Shown piece by piece: positions 1 to 8,333 of a DNA stretch of 45,779 nt (positions are counted from its first letter, which is position 1; each line of letters starts with the position of its first letter). The position numbers and the translations under genes were made by a program. Source of the stretch: JAYFRE01 sp034926235 (GTDB lineage Bacteria > Pseudomonadota > Alphaproteobacteria > Rhodospirillales > Magnetospirillaceae); NCBI GenBank assembly GCA_034926235.1, contig JAYFRE010000030.1, positions 1 to 45,779 of the forward strand. The letters run 5' to 3'. The notes beneath the pieces were generated by a model. That model worked only from the letters and a program-made list of their open reading frames with translations, searched no databases and was not told the origin of the DNA.

Positions 1-1128
1 GCCACTGTCGTCGATGCCATTAAAGATGGCCTCGAACAGGACGGCCTTGGCGATTTGGTTCTGCGCGTGACGCAGGATGATAAGAGCGGGTCAGGCAAAG
101 CGGCTCGCACGATCAAGCGCCGCCCGGCCTTCGCTTCCACGGAAATCTACCTGCCCAAAGTGATGCTGGTGGAAAGTGGAGGAGCACGCGAGCTAGATTA
201 CGAGACCGATGTGCTCTCCGCGCTCGACTGGCGGGGTTTCGATCCGAAGGACATCGCGGATCGGGTGCCGGAAAACGCACAAGCGGCGGAAAGTCAGCTC
301 CAGCGGATCAGGCTTTCTGAGGACGGCGACGAATTGTTCGTCGGCGAAACCGTAGCCGCCAATACGGAAGTCCTCGCCTTCGACCCAGCGCATGCCGTCC
401 GGATGATTTCCGACATCGTGCCGAACCCCTTCGTTGGCCGCGAGATTGTGGGCGCGACGGTCGCGGCCCTGCGTGCGCGGGGCTTCGATGACGCGAAGCT
501 CGGCCTGCTTGCCAGCCTGATCGTGGAAGAGCTGCGCAAGGGCCTCGATGCCGCGCGTAATGCGCGCGCCGAAGCGCTGTTCAAGGCTGAGGTCGCGGCG
601 GAACGCATTCAATTCCGGTTGCGGCTCGATGGACGTAACTGGCGGATGCCGTTCGGCATCGAAACGGCAGAACCGGAGAACGCCCGCCAACTCCTTAGCC
701 GCGCCGGTGGCCCGCTCGAAAAGAGTCTTTTCGCGCCGGTCTACGAGAATGAGTTGAACGGTGACGAGCGGGATGTGGCGGTTTATCTCGACGGAGAGAA
801 GGCGCTGACTTGGTGGCACCGCAATGTTGCGCGGACGCAATACAGCATTCAGGGGTGGAAGAAGGCCAAAATCTATCCGGATTTCATCTTCGCCGTGCAG
901 CGCGATGGTGAAGCGAAGCGGATCACGGTTTTGGAAACTAAGGGCGACCAACTCGACAATCTCGACACCGCCTACAAGCGGGAGGCGCTCGCGTTTCTTT
1001 CGGACCATTTCGAATGGGACGAGGCAACGCCAGTCGGCGAACTGGAACTGGTCAACAACGGCGAGACCGTGGAAGGCACCTTAATCCTGATGAGTGAATG
1101 GAAGGCAAAACTGCCCGCGTATCTCTGA
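1..1128 (+). CDS. Type III restriction (Res)-like DEAD-box helicase/nuclease, C-terminal part (5' truncated by window edge)
   Basis: The reading frame is open from base 1, so the true start and the helicase motor lie upstream of the window. What remains looks like the C-terminal third of a type III restriction enzyme Res subunit. A segment rich in N-E-L-N-G-D-E-R and W-W-H-R-N leads into a PD-ExK nuclease core: Y-P-D-F (Asp codon 880-882) followed by L-E-T-K-G (Glu 934-936, Lys 940-942). In Res subunits this domain cuts DNA after ATP-driven translocation. The frame ends at TGA 1126-1128, and a short ORF and an SMC-like ATPase follow closely on the same strand, suggesting one operon. A partner methyltransferase (Mod), if there is one, would be upstream and cannot be seen. 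It could instead belong to a Res-like defence helicase without a methylase. Confidence 0.8.
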   Translation, partial: ATVVDAIKDGLEQDGLGDLVLRVTQDDKSGSGKAARTIKRRPAFASTEIYLPKVMLVESGGARELDYETDVLSALDWRGFDPKDIADRVPENAQAAESQLQRIRLSEDGDELFVGETVAANTEVLAFDPAHAVRMISDIVPNPFVGREIVGATVAALRARGFDDAKLGLLASLIVEELRKGLDAARNARAEALFKAEVAAERIQFRLRLDGRNWRMPFGIETAEPENARQLLSRAGGPLEKSLFAPVYENELNGDERDVAVYLDGEKALTWWHRNVARTQYSIQGWKKAKIYPDFIFAVQRDGEAKRITVLETKGDQLDNLDTAYKREALAFLSDHFEWDEATPVGELELVNNGETVEGTLILMSEWKAKLPAYL

Positions 1129-1150
1129 CGACGCGGTAAAGGGGGGGCGT

Positions 1151-1366
1151 ATGGAATTTGATCCGGCATTGTCATTCTCGGACAACCTTGCTCGTTTCCG
1201 GGCGGAAGCGGAGCGCGTTGATGCCGATTGCGCCCGCATTCTTTTCGACAATCTGACGCTGCTAGCACGCGAGGGTGATGCGACGCGCATCCGTCAGGCC
1301 GTTCAGGAGTTCAACCGCGCGGTCCTTGCCGCGCTCAACGGCTTGCCGGAAGGACCTGCGGCATGA
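1151..1366 (+). CDS. Small hypothetical protein (71 aa) between Res-like and SMC-like genes
   Basis: I do not recognise this protein. It is predicted to be almost entirely helical, with an acidic/basic amphipathic pattern and no membrane segment, signal peptide or Cys motif. I chose the ATG at 1151 because a G-rich ribosome-binding stretch (AAAGGGGGGG) lies just before it; an upstream in-frame start at 1094 would overlap the preceding gene. Its stop overlaps the next start in an ATGA arrangement (1363-1366), which implies translational coupling with the ATPase. Small coupled genes in defence operons are often adaptors or regulators, but that role is inference only. Confidence 0.6.
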   Translation: MEFDPALSFSDNLARFRAEAERVDADCARILFDNLTLLAREGDATRIRQAVQEFNRAVLAALNGLPEGPAA

Positions 1367-3861
1367 GCCGGTATTTTCTCGCCTCCGCCGCCATTGAGGG
1401 ATTTCGCGGCATCAATAATGACGGCGACCCTCTCGTGCTGAAATTCAAGCACGATGCTGTCAATTCCGTCCATGCACCTAACGGGGTCGGGAAAAGCTCG
1501 ATCTTTGAAGCGCTGCATTTCGCTCTGCACGGCACCGTGCCGCGCCTAGAGGAGATGCAGGACGCCGAACAGGGCGGCAGCTACATCGTCAACAAATTCC
1601 ATCCGACGCAACAGGCGACGGTCGCTCTCGTTTTCAAGAGTGATGATGGCACTCCTGATGTCTCGATCACCGTCACCCGGACGACGGCGGGCGGACGAGT
1701 CGTCACATCTCCTTCGGGCTATGCCGATCCGAACAGCTTTCTCGCCGATCTTTGCGAAGATTTCGTGCTGGTCGATTACCCGCGCTTTGCTTCCCTCGTA
1801 GACTGTTCGGCACTGGAGCGTGGGCGGTCCTTCGCCTCGTTAGTCGGCATGAGCCGGTATTCCCAACTCCGGCAGGCGCTCGACGGGGCCAAGAACACAC
1901 GCAACATCAACGGTGATCTTGGGCTGTCCACGCTCAACACCGAAGTAACCGCCGAAAACCGCGCCTTGGGGGCCGTTGAACAGCGCATCCTCGCCGCGCA
2001 TCAGGAAGTGACCGGCGAGGCCGGCGGCCAGATGGCGGATACCGCCGCACTGAAAGCTCAGGTGACGGCCGGACTGGCGGGCATCGCGCTTTTCACGCCG
2101 TTGCTCGCCAACGCCTCGGTGATGGACTTTGATTTTGACGCCGCTGAAAAGATCGTTGATCAAGAAGAAGGCGGCGCGGCACGGAAAACTCTCGACGGTC
2201 TCAACACCGCCGTCACAACGCTCAGCGGCTTGGAGGTCTCGGCAGCGGAACTTGCCGAAATCGACGCGCTAGTGGCGGCGGCGAAGGCGCGCGACGATGC
2301 CATGCGCAAAGTCGGTGCCGCCAGCCTTCATGCTTTGCTGAAGGACGCGCTCGCAGTCGTAAACAGTGCGGACTGGCATGATCCGAAGGTCTGCCCCGTG
2401 TGCGAAAAGGCTGGCGACGGACCGCTTCAGGATCAGTTGGAAGCCAAGATTGCCCTCTATGTCGAAGCCGATCAGCTCGATGCGGAGCTGAAACGGCAGG
2501 TGCAGAGCGCTGGATGCGTCGGCAAGCTCCGGCAGCTTGAAGATCAGGCGCGCCTCGGCGTTCCGGATGCTGATCGCACCGCACAAGTCCTGACGCTGGC
2601 CGCGCGTCAGTCGTCGGTTTCGACAGCGGAGTTGAAGCGCGCAAGGGATGCGCTTGGCGCGCTCGAAGTGAAGCGGGTTGACGCGCTCGCGGCAGTCAAT
2701 GCCGAGATCGCGGAGCTGCAAGCCAGCTTGCCACCGTCGCTGGTCGCCGTCACTCGCACCCTTGGGCAGGCCAAGCAATTCCGCGATGCCATGAACGAAT
2801 ACGAGCGGACCCTTCCGGCGCTCGCAACGAAACAGGCCAAGCTCGCGAAACTCAATCGCTGGAAGATGTTCATCACGAACCTAGCTGGGCAGTTCGCAAC
2901 GGCGGAAAGCGCGCTCGCCAATGCGCGCATCACGGATATTCAGGCCAGTTGTCAGGAACTTTTCGGACATCTGGTGCGCGGCGGACCGAACGTGCGGCCA
3001 ACGTTAAACCGGGCGCAGAATACCGAACAGGTGGATTTGAAGCTCGCCGATTTCTTCGGCCTTCCAGACCAAAGCGCCCGGGCGCTTCTGTCGGAGAGTT
3101 ACCGCAACGCCGTCGCCGCTTCTATTTTCATGGCGGCGGCAAACAGGCATCAGGGCGTGCCGCGTTTTATGGTGCTGGACGATGTGACCTCAAGTTTCGA
3201 CGCCGGACACCAGTTTAGCCTGATGGATACGATCCGGACGAAACTACGGTTTGGCGCGCCTAACGGACTGCCCGGCGGGCTTCAGTTCATTATCCTCAGC
3301 CATGACACGAGCCTCGAAAAGTATTTTGATAGGCTTAACGGCACAGCAGAATGGAATCATCAGAAGCTGCAAGGCATGCCGCCTCGCGGACGGCTGATGA
3401 TTGCAGCGCAACAAGCGGATCGCCTGAAAGCTCAGGCGGAGCAATACCTGAATGCAGGGCAGATAGATATTGGCGAGCCAATTGTCCGCCAATACCTTGA
3501 ATATAAACTCGGCCAGATCATCTCCCGTTTGGAGATTCCGGTACCGCCCGATTATGCCACTCGTGGAGACAAACGCACCCTGTCCACCTATGTGGACGCG
3601 ATCACGGCAGCGGTCTCACTCTATCAAGCGGCGGGGCGCTGCGTTCTGTCCGCCCAACAGATAATCAATCTCCAAAACCACCACATGCCGTCGATCATGG
3701 CAAACTATGTCAGCCACTATGAGACAGGCGCGGGCAATCCGTTCAACGCCTATGCCTTGCTCGGCGTCCTGCAAAGCGTGGACGCGCTCGCGGATTGTTT
3801 CTGCTGGACCGACCCAGCCAATAATCAGCGTAAATTTTATCGACGACTCGATCGTCAGTGA
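1363..3861 (+). CDS. SMC/Rad50-like AAA ATPase with zinc-hook-like CPVC motif (putative defence ATPase)
   Basis: This 832-aa ATPase has ABC/SMC-type architecture. The N-terminal Walker A is A-P-N-G-V-G-K-S-S (residues 38-46). A helical middle region carries a Cys-Pro-Val-Cys pair (Cys344 and Cys347), like a Rad50 zinc hook but with a much shorter coiled coil. A signature-like L-S-E-S-Y-R-N-A follows, then Walker B V-L-D-D-V (Asp606, Asp607) and an I-L-S-H-D switch. About 180 C-terminal residues after the ATPase core are not assignable by eye. It is translationally coupled to the 71-aa gene and lies downstream of the Res-like nuclease. ATPases of this type occur as sensors or motors in many phage-defence systems. 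It resembles RloC/PrrC-type ATPases in general layout, but I could not identify an anticodon-nuclease motif. Confidence 0.75.
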   Translation: MSRYFLASAAIEGFRGINNDGDPLVLKFKHDAVNSVHAPNGVGKSSIFEALHFALHGTVPRLEEMQDAEQGGSYIVNKFHPTQQATVALVFKSDDGTPDVSITVTRTTAGGRVVTSPSGYADPNSFLADLCEDFVLVDYPRFASLVDCSALERGRSFASLVGMSRYSQLRQALDGAKNTRNINGDLGLSTLNTEVTAENRALGAVEQRILAAHQEVTGEAGGQMADTAALKAQVTAGLAGIALFTPLLANASVMDFDFDAAEKIVDQEEGGAARKTLDGLNTAVTTLSGLEVSAAELAEIDALVAAAKARDDAMRKVGAASLHALLKDALAVVNSADWHDPKVCPVCEKAGDGPLQDQLEAKIALYVEADQLDAELKRQVQSAGCVGKLRQLEDQARLGVPDADRTAQVLTLAARQSSVSTAELKRARDALGALEVKRVDALAAVNAEIAELQASLPPSLVAVTRTLGQAKQFRDAMNEYERTLPALATKQAKLAKLNRWKMFITNLAGQFATAESALANARITDIQASCQELFGHLVRGGPNVRPTLNRAQNTEQVDLKLADFFGLPDQSARALLSESYRNAVAASIFMAAANRHQGVPRFMVLDDVTSSFDAGHQFSLMDTIRTKLRFGAPNGLPGGLQFIILSHDTSLEKYFDRLNGTAEWNHQKLQGMPPRGRLMIAAQQADRLKAQAEQYLNAGQIDIGEPIVRQYLEYKLGQIISRLEIPVPPDYATRGDKRTLSTYVDAITAAVSLYQAAGRCVLSAQQIINLQNHHMPSIMANYVSHYETGAGNPFNAYALLGVLQSVDALADCFCWTDPANNQRKFYRRLDRQ

Positions 3862-4171
3862 AAGGGCGAGTCAGGTTATTAGTTTGATTGAGTGAGAACC
3901 GGACCAGCGAGGAAACCCTTGGATTCCTCGTTGGTGTAAACGTTACGACGCTTGGGGGCGAACGCGAGGCACGTCTTTCAAAGGAGGGCTATGGAGTAGA
4001 CATAGTGCTCATCGGTATCCCGCACGTCCCGCCATTTATTTTATGTATTAGTCAGTTTGATGCTGTCACAGAAAACTTCTGATAATGGGCGAACGGGTCT
4101 TCACGGAACCGTCTGAACATGCGATTTCTTGACCTTCTCCTTTCCCCTTAGCCATAGAGCTCCTCGCCCCC
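3862..4171. other. Gene-poor gap at the boundary between the defence module and the core genome
   Basis: I see no convincing gene in these 310 bases. A 64-codon frame at 3888-4082 starts with GTG and has no family resemblance. An imperfect hairpin at 3904-3934 (CCAGCGAGGA pairing with TCCTCGTTGG, one G-U pair) begins about 40 nt after the ATPase stop and could end transcription, although it lacks a T-run. No tRNA fragment, integrase gene or obvious direct repeat marks an integration site. Confidence 0.4.
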
Positions 4172-4627
4172 ATGCGCCTTTATGTTGATGCCGACGCCTG
4201 CCCGGTCAAAGAAGAGGTGCTGCGCGTAGCCGTGCGGCATGGATTGCCGGTGGTGCTTGTCGGTAATCGCTGGATGCGCGGGCTCGATCATCCCTTGATC
4301 GAGCAGGTGGTTGCAGCCGAAGGTCTGAACGAAGCCGATGACCGCATCGTCGAGCGGATCGAGGCCGGAGACATCGTCGTCACCGCCGATGTGCCGCTGG
4401 CCGCGCGCTGTGTGCATAAAGGTGCGCGCGGCATCGATCCACGCGGCAAACCTTTTGACGATTCCTCGATCGGCATGGCGCTGGCGATGCGTGATCTGAT
4501 GACCGATCTGCGCGACAGCGGGATGGTTTCCGGCGGACCGGCGGCCTATGGCAAACGCGACCGGTCGCGTTTCCTCGACGGACTCGAACGGCTGATCCAG
4601 GCCATGATCGCCGGCGGGGCCCGGTAG
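4172..4627 (+). CDS. YaiI/YqxD family protein (DUF188)
   Basis: This 151-aa protein matches the YaiI/YqxD (UPF0178, DUF188) family over its full usual length. The N-terminus reads L-Y-V-D-A-D-A-C-P-V-K, the hallmark of the family. Other typical segments are V-V-T-A-D-V-P-L-A and a late G-G-P-A-A-Y block. The fold is PIN-like and a nuclease role has been suggested, but no substrate is established. It ends in TAG. It stands alone between the gap at 3862-4171 and the methyltransferase gene, and I see no strong ribosome-binding site before the ATG. Confidence 0.85.
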   Translation: MRLYVDADACPVKEEVLRVAVRHGLPVVLVGNRWMRGLDHPLIEQVVAAEGLNEADDRIVERIEAGDIVVTADVPLAARCVHKGARGIDPRGKPFDDSSIGMALAMRDLMTDLRDSGMVSGGPAAYGKRDRSRFLDGLERLIQAMIAGGAR

Positions 4628-4677
4628 ATCGCTTGCCTTCCCTCTTACCAACCTGTTTCCTGCACGGGCGCAGATAT

Positions 4678-4696
4678 AATATTAATTATCATTATA
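4678..4696 (-). promoter_or_regulatory. Fur-box-like operator upstream of the methyltransferase gene
   Basis: Read on the minus strand, the 19 bases match the classical Fur box (GATAATGATAATCATTATC) at 15 of 19 positions, including an unbroken run of 11. The site sits 26 bases before the methyltransferase ATG, in an AT-rich stretch that could hold the promoter. In alphaproteobacteria Fur-family proteins include Fur/Mur and Irr, so the binding protein is uncertain. AT-rich sequence raises the chance of a coincidental match. Confidence 0.4.
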
Positions 4697-4722
4697 TTTT
4701 TGATACTCATGGTGGATGCTCC

Positions 4723-5721
4723 ATGTCCCAGAAAACAACAATGCCCGCGCGGCTGTTCGATCTCATCCAGGCTCCCTTGCGCTGGCAGTTGCTGAAAACT
4801 GGGTTTGATTTCGGCCTGTTCGACCATCTGAGCGAACCGGCAAGCGCCGCCGACGTCGCCGCCGCTCTGGGACTTGACACACGCCGGACCGAATTGGTCC
4901 TGAATGCTCTGTGTTCTATGGAGTTTTTAAAAAAAGATCAGGGACGCTACGTCCTGACGCCGGAAGCCACGCCCTATCTGAGCCGTTCGGGGCCGTTGTC
5001 GTTCAAAGTGACGCTGGATAGCCTGTCGGCCTTTCGCCATGGAGATATTGGCGCGCTGCTGCGCGGCGATGCCTCTCCCCTCGCCCCTCCCAACATGGCC
5101 GATCCTGCTTTCTGGGCCCGTTCGGCGGATAGTTTGCGCGCCTTCCATCGCACCATGGCGGCAGACACAGCCCTGCCCCTGCTGGAAACGCTGCCGGAAT
5201 GGCACGGTGCCCACCGTTTCCTGGATTTAGGGGCCGGTTCCGAGGTGTTGGCGACGCGTATCCTGCAGCGCAGGCCCGACATGCGGCTATCGGTTTTAGA
5301 TCTACCGCCGATGGCCGGCATAATCCGCGCAGCCTTGGGGCCTAACGATGACAGCAGTCCAGCGATCGAGATTCTGTCCGGAGATTACAACGACGCGCCC
5401 CTGGGCGCGGATTACGACATCGTCTGGGCTGCGATGACGCTTTACTACGCGTGGGATCTGGTCGGATTTTTAAGCAAAATTCGTGATGCCCTGAGTGAGA
5501 AAGGCCTTTTTATCAGCCTTCATGAGGGGCTTTGCGCGGAAAGGACCCTCCCGGAATCCCATGTGGTCGGACGCCTGATACCTGCCTTACGGGGGCAAGA
5601 CCGCTCTTTCTCGCAAGGCGAGATCGCCGCCGCCTTGGAAAAAGCCGGTTTTTCCAAGGTGGACAGTCGGACGGTCGAAACGCCGTTCGGTTCGATGCAG
5701 CTCGATATCGGCCGGCGATAA
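4723..5721 (+). CDS. SAM-dependent O-methyltransferase-like protein (winged-helix plus methyltransferase domain)
   Basis: This 332-aa protein has the two-domain layout of the acetylserotonin/CrtF-type O-methyltransferases. An N-terminal winged-helix dimerisation domain (about residues 10-90, with the D-T-R-R-T-E-L-V-L-N helix) precedes a Rossmann methyltransferase domain. Motif I is F-L-D-L-G-A-G-S, with Glu where many members have Gly in the next position. The later W-A-A-M-T-L-Y-Y and L-H-E-G segments fit the family. I chose the ATG at 4723, with GGTGGA upstream, over a TTG at 4633 that would add an unlikely leader. The substrate cannot be read from sequence; small phenolics, quinone-like or bacteriochlorophyll/carotenoid compounds are possible. 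The gene stands alone and converges on the chemoreceptor gene with a 13-bp gap. Confidence 0.75.
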   Translation: MSQKTTMPARLFDLIQAPLRWQLLKTGFDFGLFDHLSEPASAADVAAALGLDTRRTELVLNALCSMEFLKKDQGRYVLTPEATPYLSRSGPLSFKVTLDSLSAFRHGDIGALLRGDASPLAPPNMADPAFWARSADSLRAFHRTMAADTALPLLETLPEWHGAHRFLDLGAGSEVLATRILQRRPDMRLSVLDLPPMAGIIRAALGPNDDSSPAIEILSGDYNDAPLGADYDIVWAAMTLYYAWDLVGFLSKIRDALSEKGLFISLHEGLCAERTLPESHVVGRLIPALRGQDRSFSQGEIAAALEKAGFSKVDSRTVETPFGSMQLDIGRR

Positions 5722-5734
5722 ACGCGGACGGCCT

Positions 5735-7753
5735 TCAGGCCGCCCGACGCAGAGACCGGGCGAGAGTGGCGATATGATCGGCCCAACCGGGTGTATCGGC
5801 CGATTGTTCCCAACGGGCGTGAATCGTGCCGCCATCGGCTCCGATCACGACCAGATTGGGCAAATCGCTGCTTTCCTTGAGCATCAGTTTGGCCTTCACC
5901 ATCTTGCCAGGGGCTGCATGGCCGCTTTCCATGGCGAAAGCGAGCCCACCAGCGGAGAGGTTGATCATCCGAATGGCGGCTTCGCCGCCATTCCAATGCA
6001 GACGCCCCGACGCCGAGACATCGAACCGCGGATGGGAGCGCCGATCCACCTCGTCGGTCGATGTGCGAACGATGCGCGTCAAAAGCCCACGGAGTTCAAG
6101 GGCGGCGGACGATACCTCACCACTCAGGCTTAGGACGGTCTCCGCTCGCTCACGGCTGTTTTGCGCCTGGTTGGACACGTCGGAAATGCGCATCGCCATC
6201 TTGTTGCCCGAAGCCGATGTTTCCTCGACCGTGCGCACGATTTCCCGCGTGGCGGCATCCTGTTCTTCTACCGCCGCCGCCACCGTCGCCGACGCGCGAT
6301 CGATGTTATGGATGACATCGACGATCGCGTTGACCGATCCGATCACCCGTTCGGTGGTCTGACCGATTTCACCGATTTGAAGGGTGATTTCTTCGGTTGC
6401 GCGCGCGGTCTGAGTGGCCAGGTTCTTGACTTCGCCCGCGACGACGGCAAACCCCGTGCCGGCCTCGCCGGCGCGCGCCGCTTCGATCGTGGCGTTCAGG
6501 GCCAAAAGATTGGTTTGTGTGGCGATATCGTTGATCAGTTTCGCCACCGATCCGATGCCTTCCACCGTTCGAGACAACTCGCCCATGGCGCTGAGTGTAC
6601 TATCGGCGGTCGCAACCCCCTGATTCGAGGTTTTGGCGATATCGCCCATCTGCCGGGCGATATCCTTGATCGAAGCACTCAATTGACCGGCCGCGGACGC
6701 CACCGTTTGCCTGTTCTCATGGGCCTGGGCCGCCGCTGCCGCTACGCTCTGGCTGTCCTCATCGACCTTTTCAGCCGCCTCGACCATGCCTGCGACATTG
6801 TTGGCCATTTCCGTCATCCGTTCAGCCAGATGTCCGATGGCCCGATGCGCCTCCTTTTCCACACGCTCGGCCATGTCGCACATGGCGCGGAGGCGTTCTT
6901 CCGCCGCCCTTTCGCGTTCGGCTTCCTGGGTTCGGCGCAGATTTTCCGCTTCCCGCGCCTCCTGGCGCAGGGTTTCGATCCCTTGCGCCAACAAGCCGAC
7001 TTCGTCCGAACGGCGGGTGCCTGGAATAGTGATCTCGTAATCACGTTGGGCAAGCCGCGCGGTCGCGGTGCACAGATCCGCAATCGGCCGCGTTAGACCG
7101 CGCGCGACCAGAAGCGACAGCAGCACTCCGGCAAGAAGCACGCCGCCCACGATCAGGGCGAAGTGCTGTCCGGCCCGTTTGAACTGGGCTTCGACCTGAT
7201 CGATGAAAACGCTTTCCCCGACGAAGATGCCCCAAGGTTCGAAACCGATGGCATAAGCCACCTTCATCACTTCGGGCTTGCCGGCTCCCCCCATCGGCAT
7301 TTTGTACATTACCGCGCCGCCACCTTTTTTGGCGGCCTTGCTCATCTCGGCGATGTAGGGGACACCGTCCGAGGAAACGACACCGTAGGAATTTTTGCCG
7401 GTTCGTTCCGGGTGCCCAGGCGATACAACCGTGTTGCCTTGATAATCATAGATGAAAATGTAGTTGCCATTATCGAAGCGTAACTTGTCGATAGCGTCGA
7501 AGACACGCGCCTTGGCTTCGGCCTCGGTCAGTTCTCCCGACTTAACCTTGTCATAGTAACGGTTAACCATTGAGTGTCCGACTTCCGCCACATGACGAGT
7601 CTCGTTGATACGCGCTTCAATTAAATTCTGGCGCAAGACTATTAACGCGACAGTAGAAATCGCCACTAAGCCTACGGCACCGATAGCAGTGACAGCCAAA
7701 AAGCGGCCAAGAATTCCGCCACGCAAACGGAAAAAAGTCATAAACGTTCCCAT
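5735..7753 (-). CDS. Methyl-accepting chemotaxis protein: Cache - HAMP - MCP signal - PilZ
   Basis: This transducer of about 672 aa has a transmembrane helix near residues 15-40 and a periplasmic Cache domain typical of the sCache_2 type (F-D-N-G-N-Y-I-F-I-Y-D, then E-P-W-G-I-F-V-G). A second membrane helix near 195-215 is followed by HAMP and a signalling coiled coil with the conserved tip N-L-L-A-L-N-A-T-I-E-A-A-R-A-G. The C-terminus holds an added PilZ domain with both cyclic-di-GMP motifs intact: R-S-H-P-R (RxxxR) and N-L-S-A-G-G (NxSxxG). Such receptors can tune chemotaxis to cyclic-di-GMP; Azospirillum Tlp1 is a known precedent. The ATG at 7753 has GAAGGTGG just upstream; a GTG two codons earlier is less likely. 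It lies divergent from a GGDEF-EAL gene. Confidence 0.92.
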   Translation of the reverse strand: MGTFMTFFRLRGGILGRFLAVTAIGAVGLVAISTVALIVLRQNLIEARINETRHVAEVGHSMVNRYYDKVKSGELTEAEAKARVFDAIDKLRFDNGNYIFIYDYQGNTVVSPGHPERTGKNSYGVVSSDGVPYIAEMSKAAKKGGGAVMYKMPMGGAGKPEVMKVAYAIGFEPWGIFVGESVFIDQVEAQFKRAGQHFALIVGGVLLAGVLLSLLVARGLTRPIADLCTATARLAQRDYEITIPGTRRSDEVGLLAQGIETLRQEAREAENLRRTQEAERERAAEERLRAMCDMAERVEKEAHRAIGHLAERMTEMANNVAGMVEAAEKVDEDSQSVAAAAAQAHENRQTVASAAGQLSASIKDIARQMGDIAKTSNQGVATADSTLSAMGELSRTVEGIGSVAKLINDIATQTNLLALNATIEAARAGEAGTGFAVVAGEVKNLATQTARATEEITLQIGEIGQTTERVIGSVNAIVDVIHNIDRASATVAAAVEEQDAATREIVRTVEETSASGNKMAMRISDVSNQAQNSRERAETVLSLSGEVSSAALELRGLLTRIVRTSTDEVDRRSHPRFDVSASGRLHWNGGEAAIRMINLSAGGLAFAMESGHAAPGKMVKAKLMLKESSDLPNLVVIGADGGTIHARWEQSADTPGWADHIATLARSLRRAA

Positions 7754-8333
7754 GACCACCTTCAGATTGTGCTGTCAAAAAACAACGTATGGTATCAAGG
7801 AACGGTCCGGGAGAAAGTAAAAAATATAGGGAATCGGGTGCAGGGGAACAACCGGCTCCATATGGCGGGAATGTCAGAAATTCGGTGCGCGGTCAGCCAT
7901 GGAGGAAGACAGAATCTACGTCATCTGCCGGGCGCATCTTCTTCATATCCAAACAAGACTTCAGATAAAAAATAACAATTAACTAATTGAAAAATAATAA
8001 ATATTCTTATATTGACCCTTGCCCTCTTTCCACCTGTGGAGGGACGGAAAGACGATGGCGGCGAACAGGGATATTTTTGCTGGAGAGTAAGATTGAAGTG
8101 TACAGGCGGGTAGGCATGGGCTGGCGTTTTTATGCTGATTCCACCGATTCGCGACCCATTATTCAACAGCATGCAATCCATACGATCGGACAATCTATGG
8201 TTATGCCATAGGACATTTAGATTCCATAACATTGAGTTTCTTATATTTTTTCCCGCATTTGGTGCTATATTTGTTCTAATCATAAAATAACGGTCTCGAT
8301 AGAGCCCGTAGCATCGGCCATGTAGGACCGCGC
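7754..8333. other. AT-rich divergent intergenic region (no gene seen)
   Basis: This 580-bp gap separates the PilZ chemoreceptor (leftward) from the GGDEF-EAL gene (rightward) and presumably holds both promoters. It is markedly more AT-rich than its surroundings, especially at 7965-8020 and 8220-8295. A short palindrome, TCCACCTGTGGA, lies near 8029-8040. The frames at 7921-8358 (minus) and 7987-8211 (plus) have no family resemblance and I do not call them genes. I recognise no cyclic-di-GMP riboswitch. Confidence 0.4.

Noticed and set aside
1363..3861. Naming the SMC-like ATPase RloC or PrrC
   Set aside because: The CPVC motif and layout are similar, but I could not identify the anticodon-nuclease residues and the coiled coil is short.
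3888..4082. 64-codon frame after the ATPase gene
   Set aside because: It starts with GTG without a convincing ribosome-binding site and shows no family-like pattern.
4633..4722. Longer N-terminus for the methyltransferase from TTG 4633
   Set aside because: The added residues cover the AT-rich promoter-like stretch and have no similarity; ATG 4723 has a ribosome-binding site.
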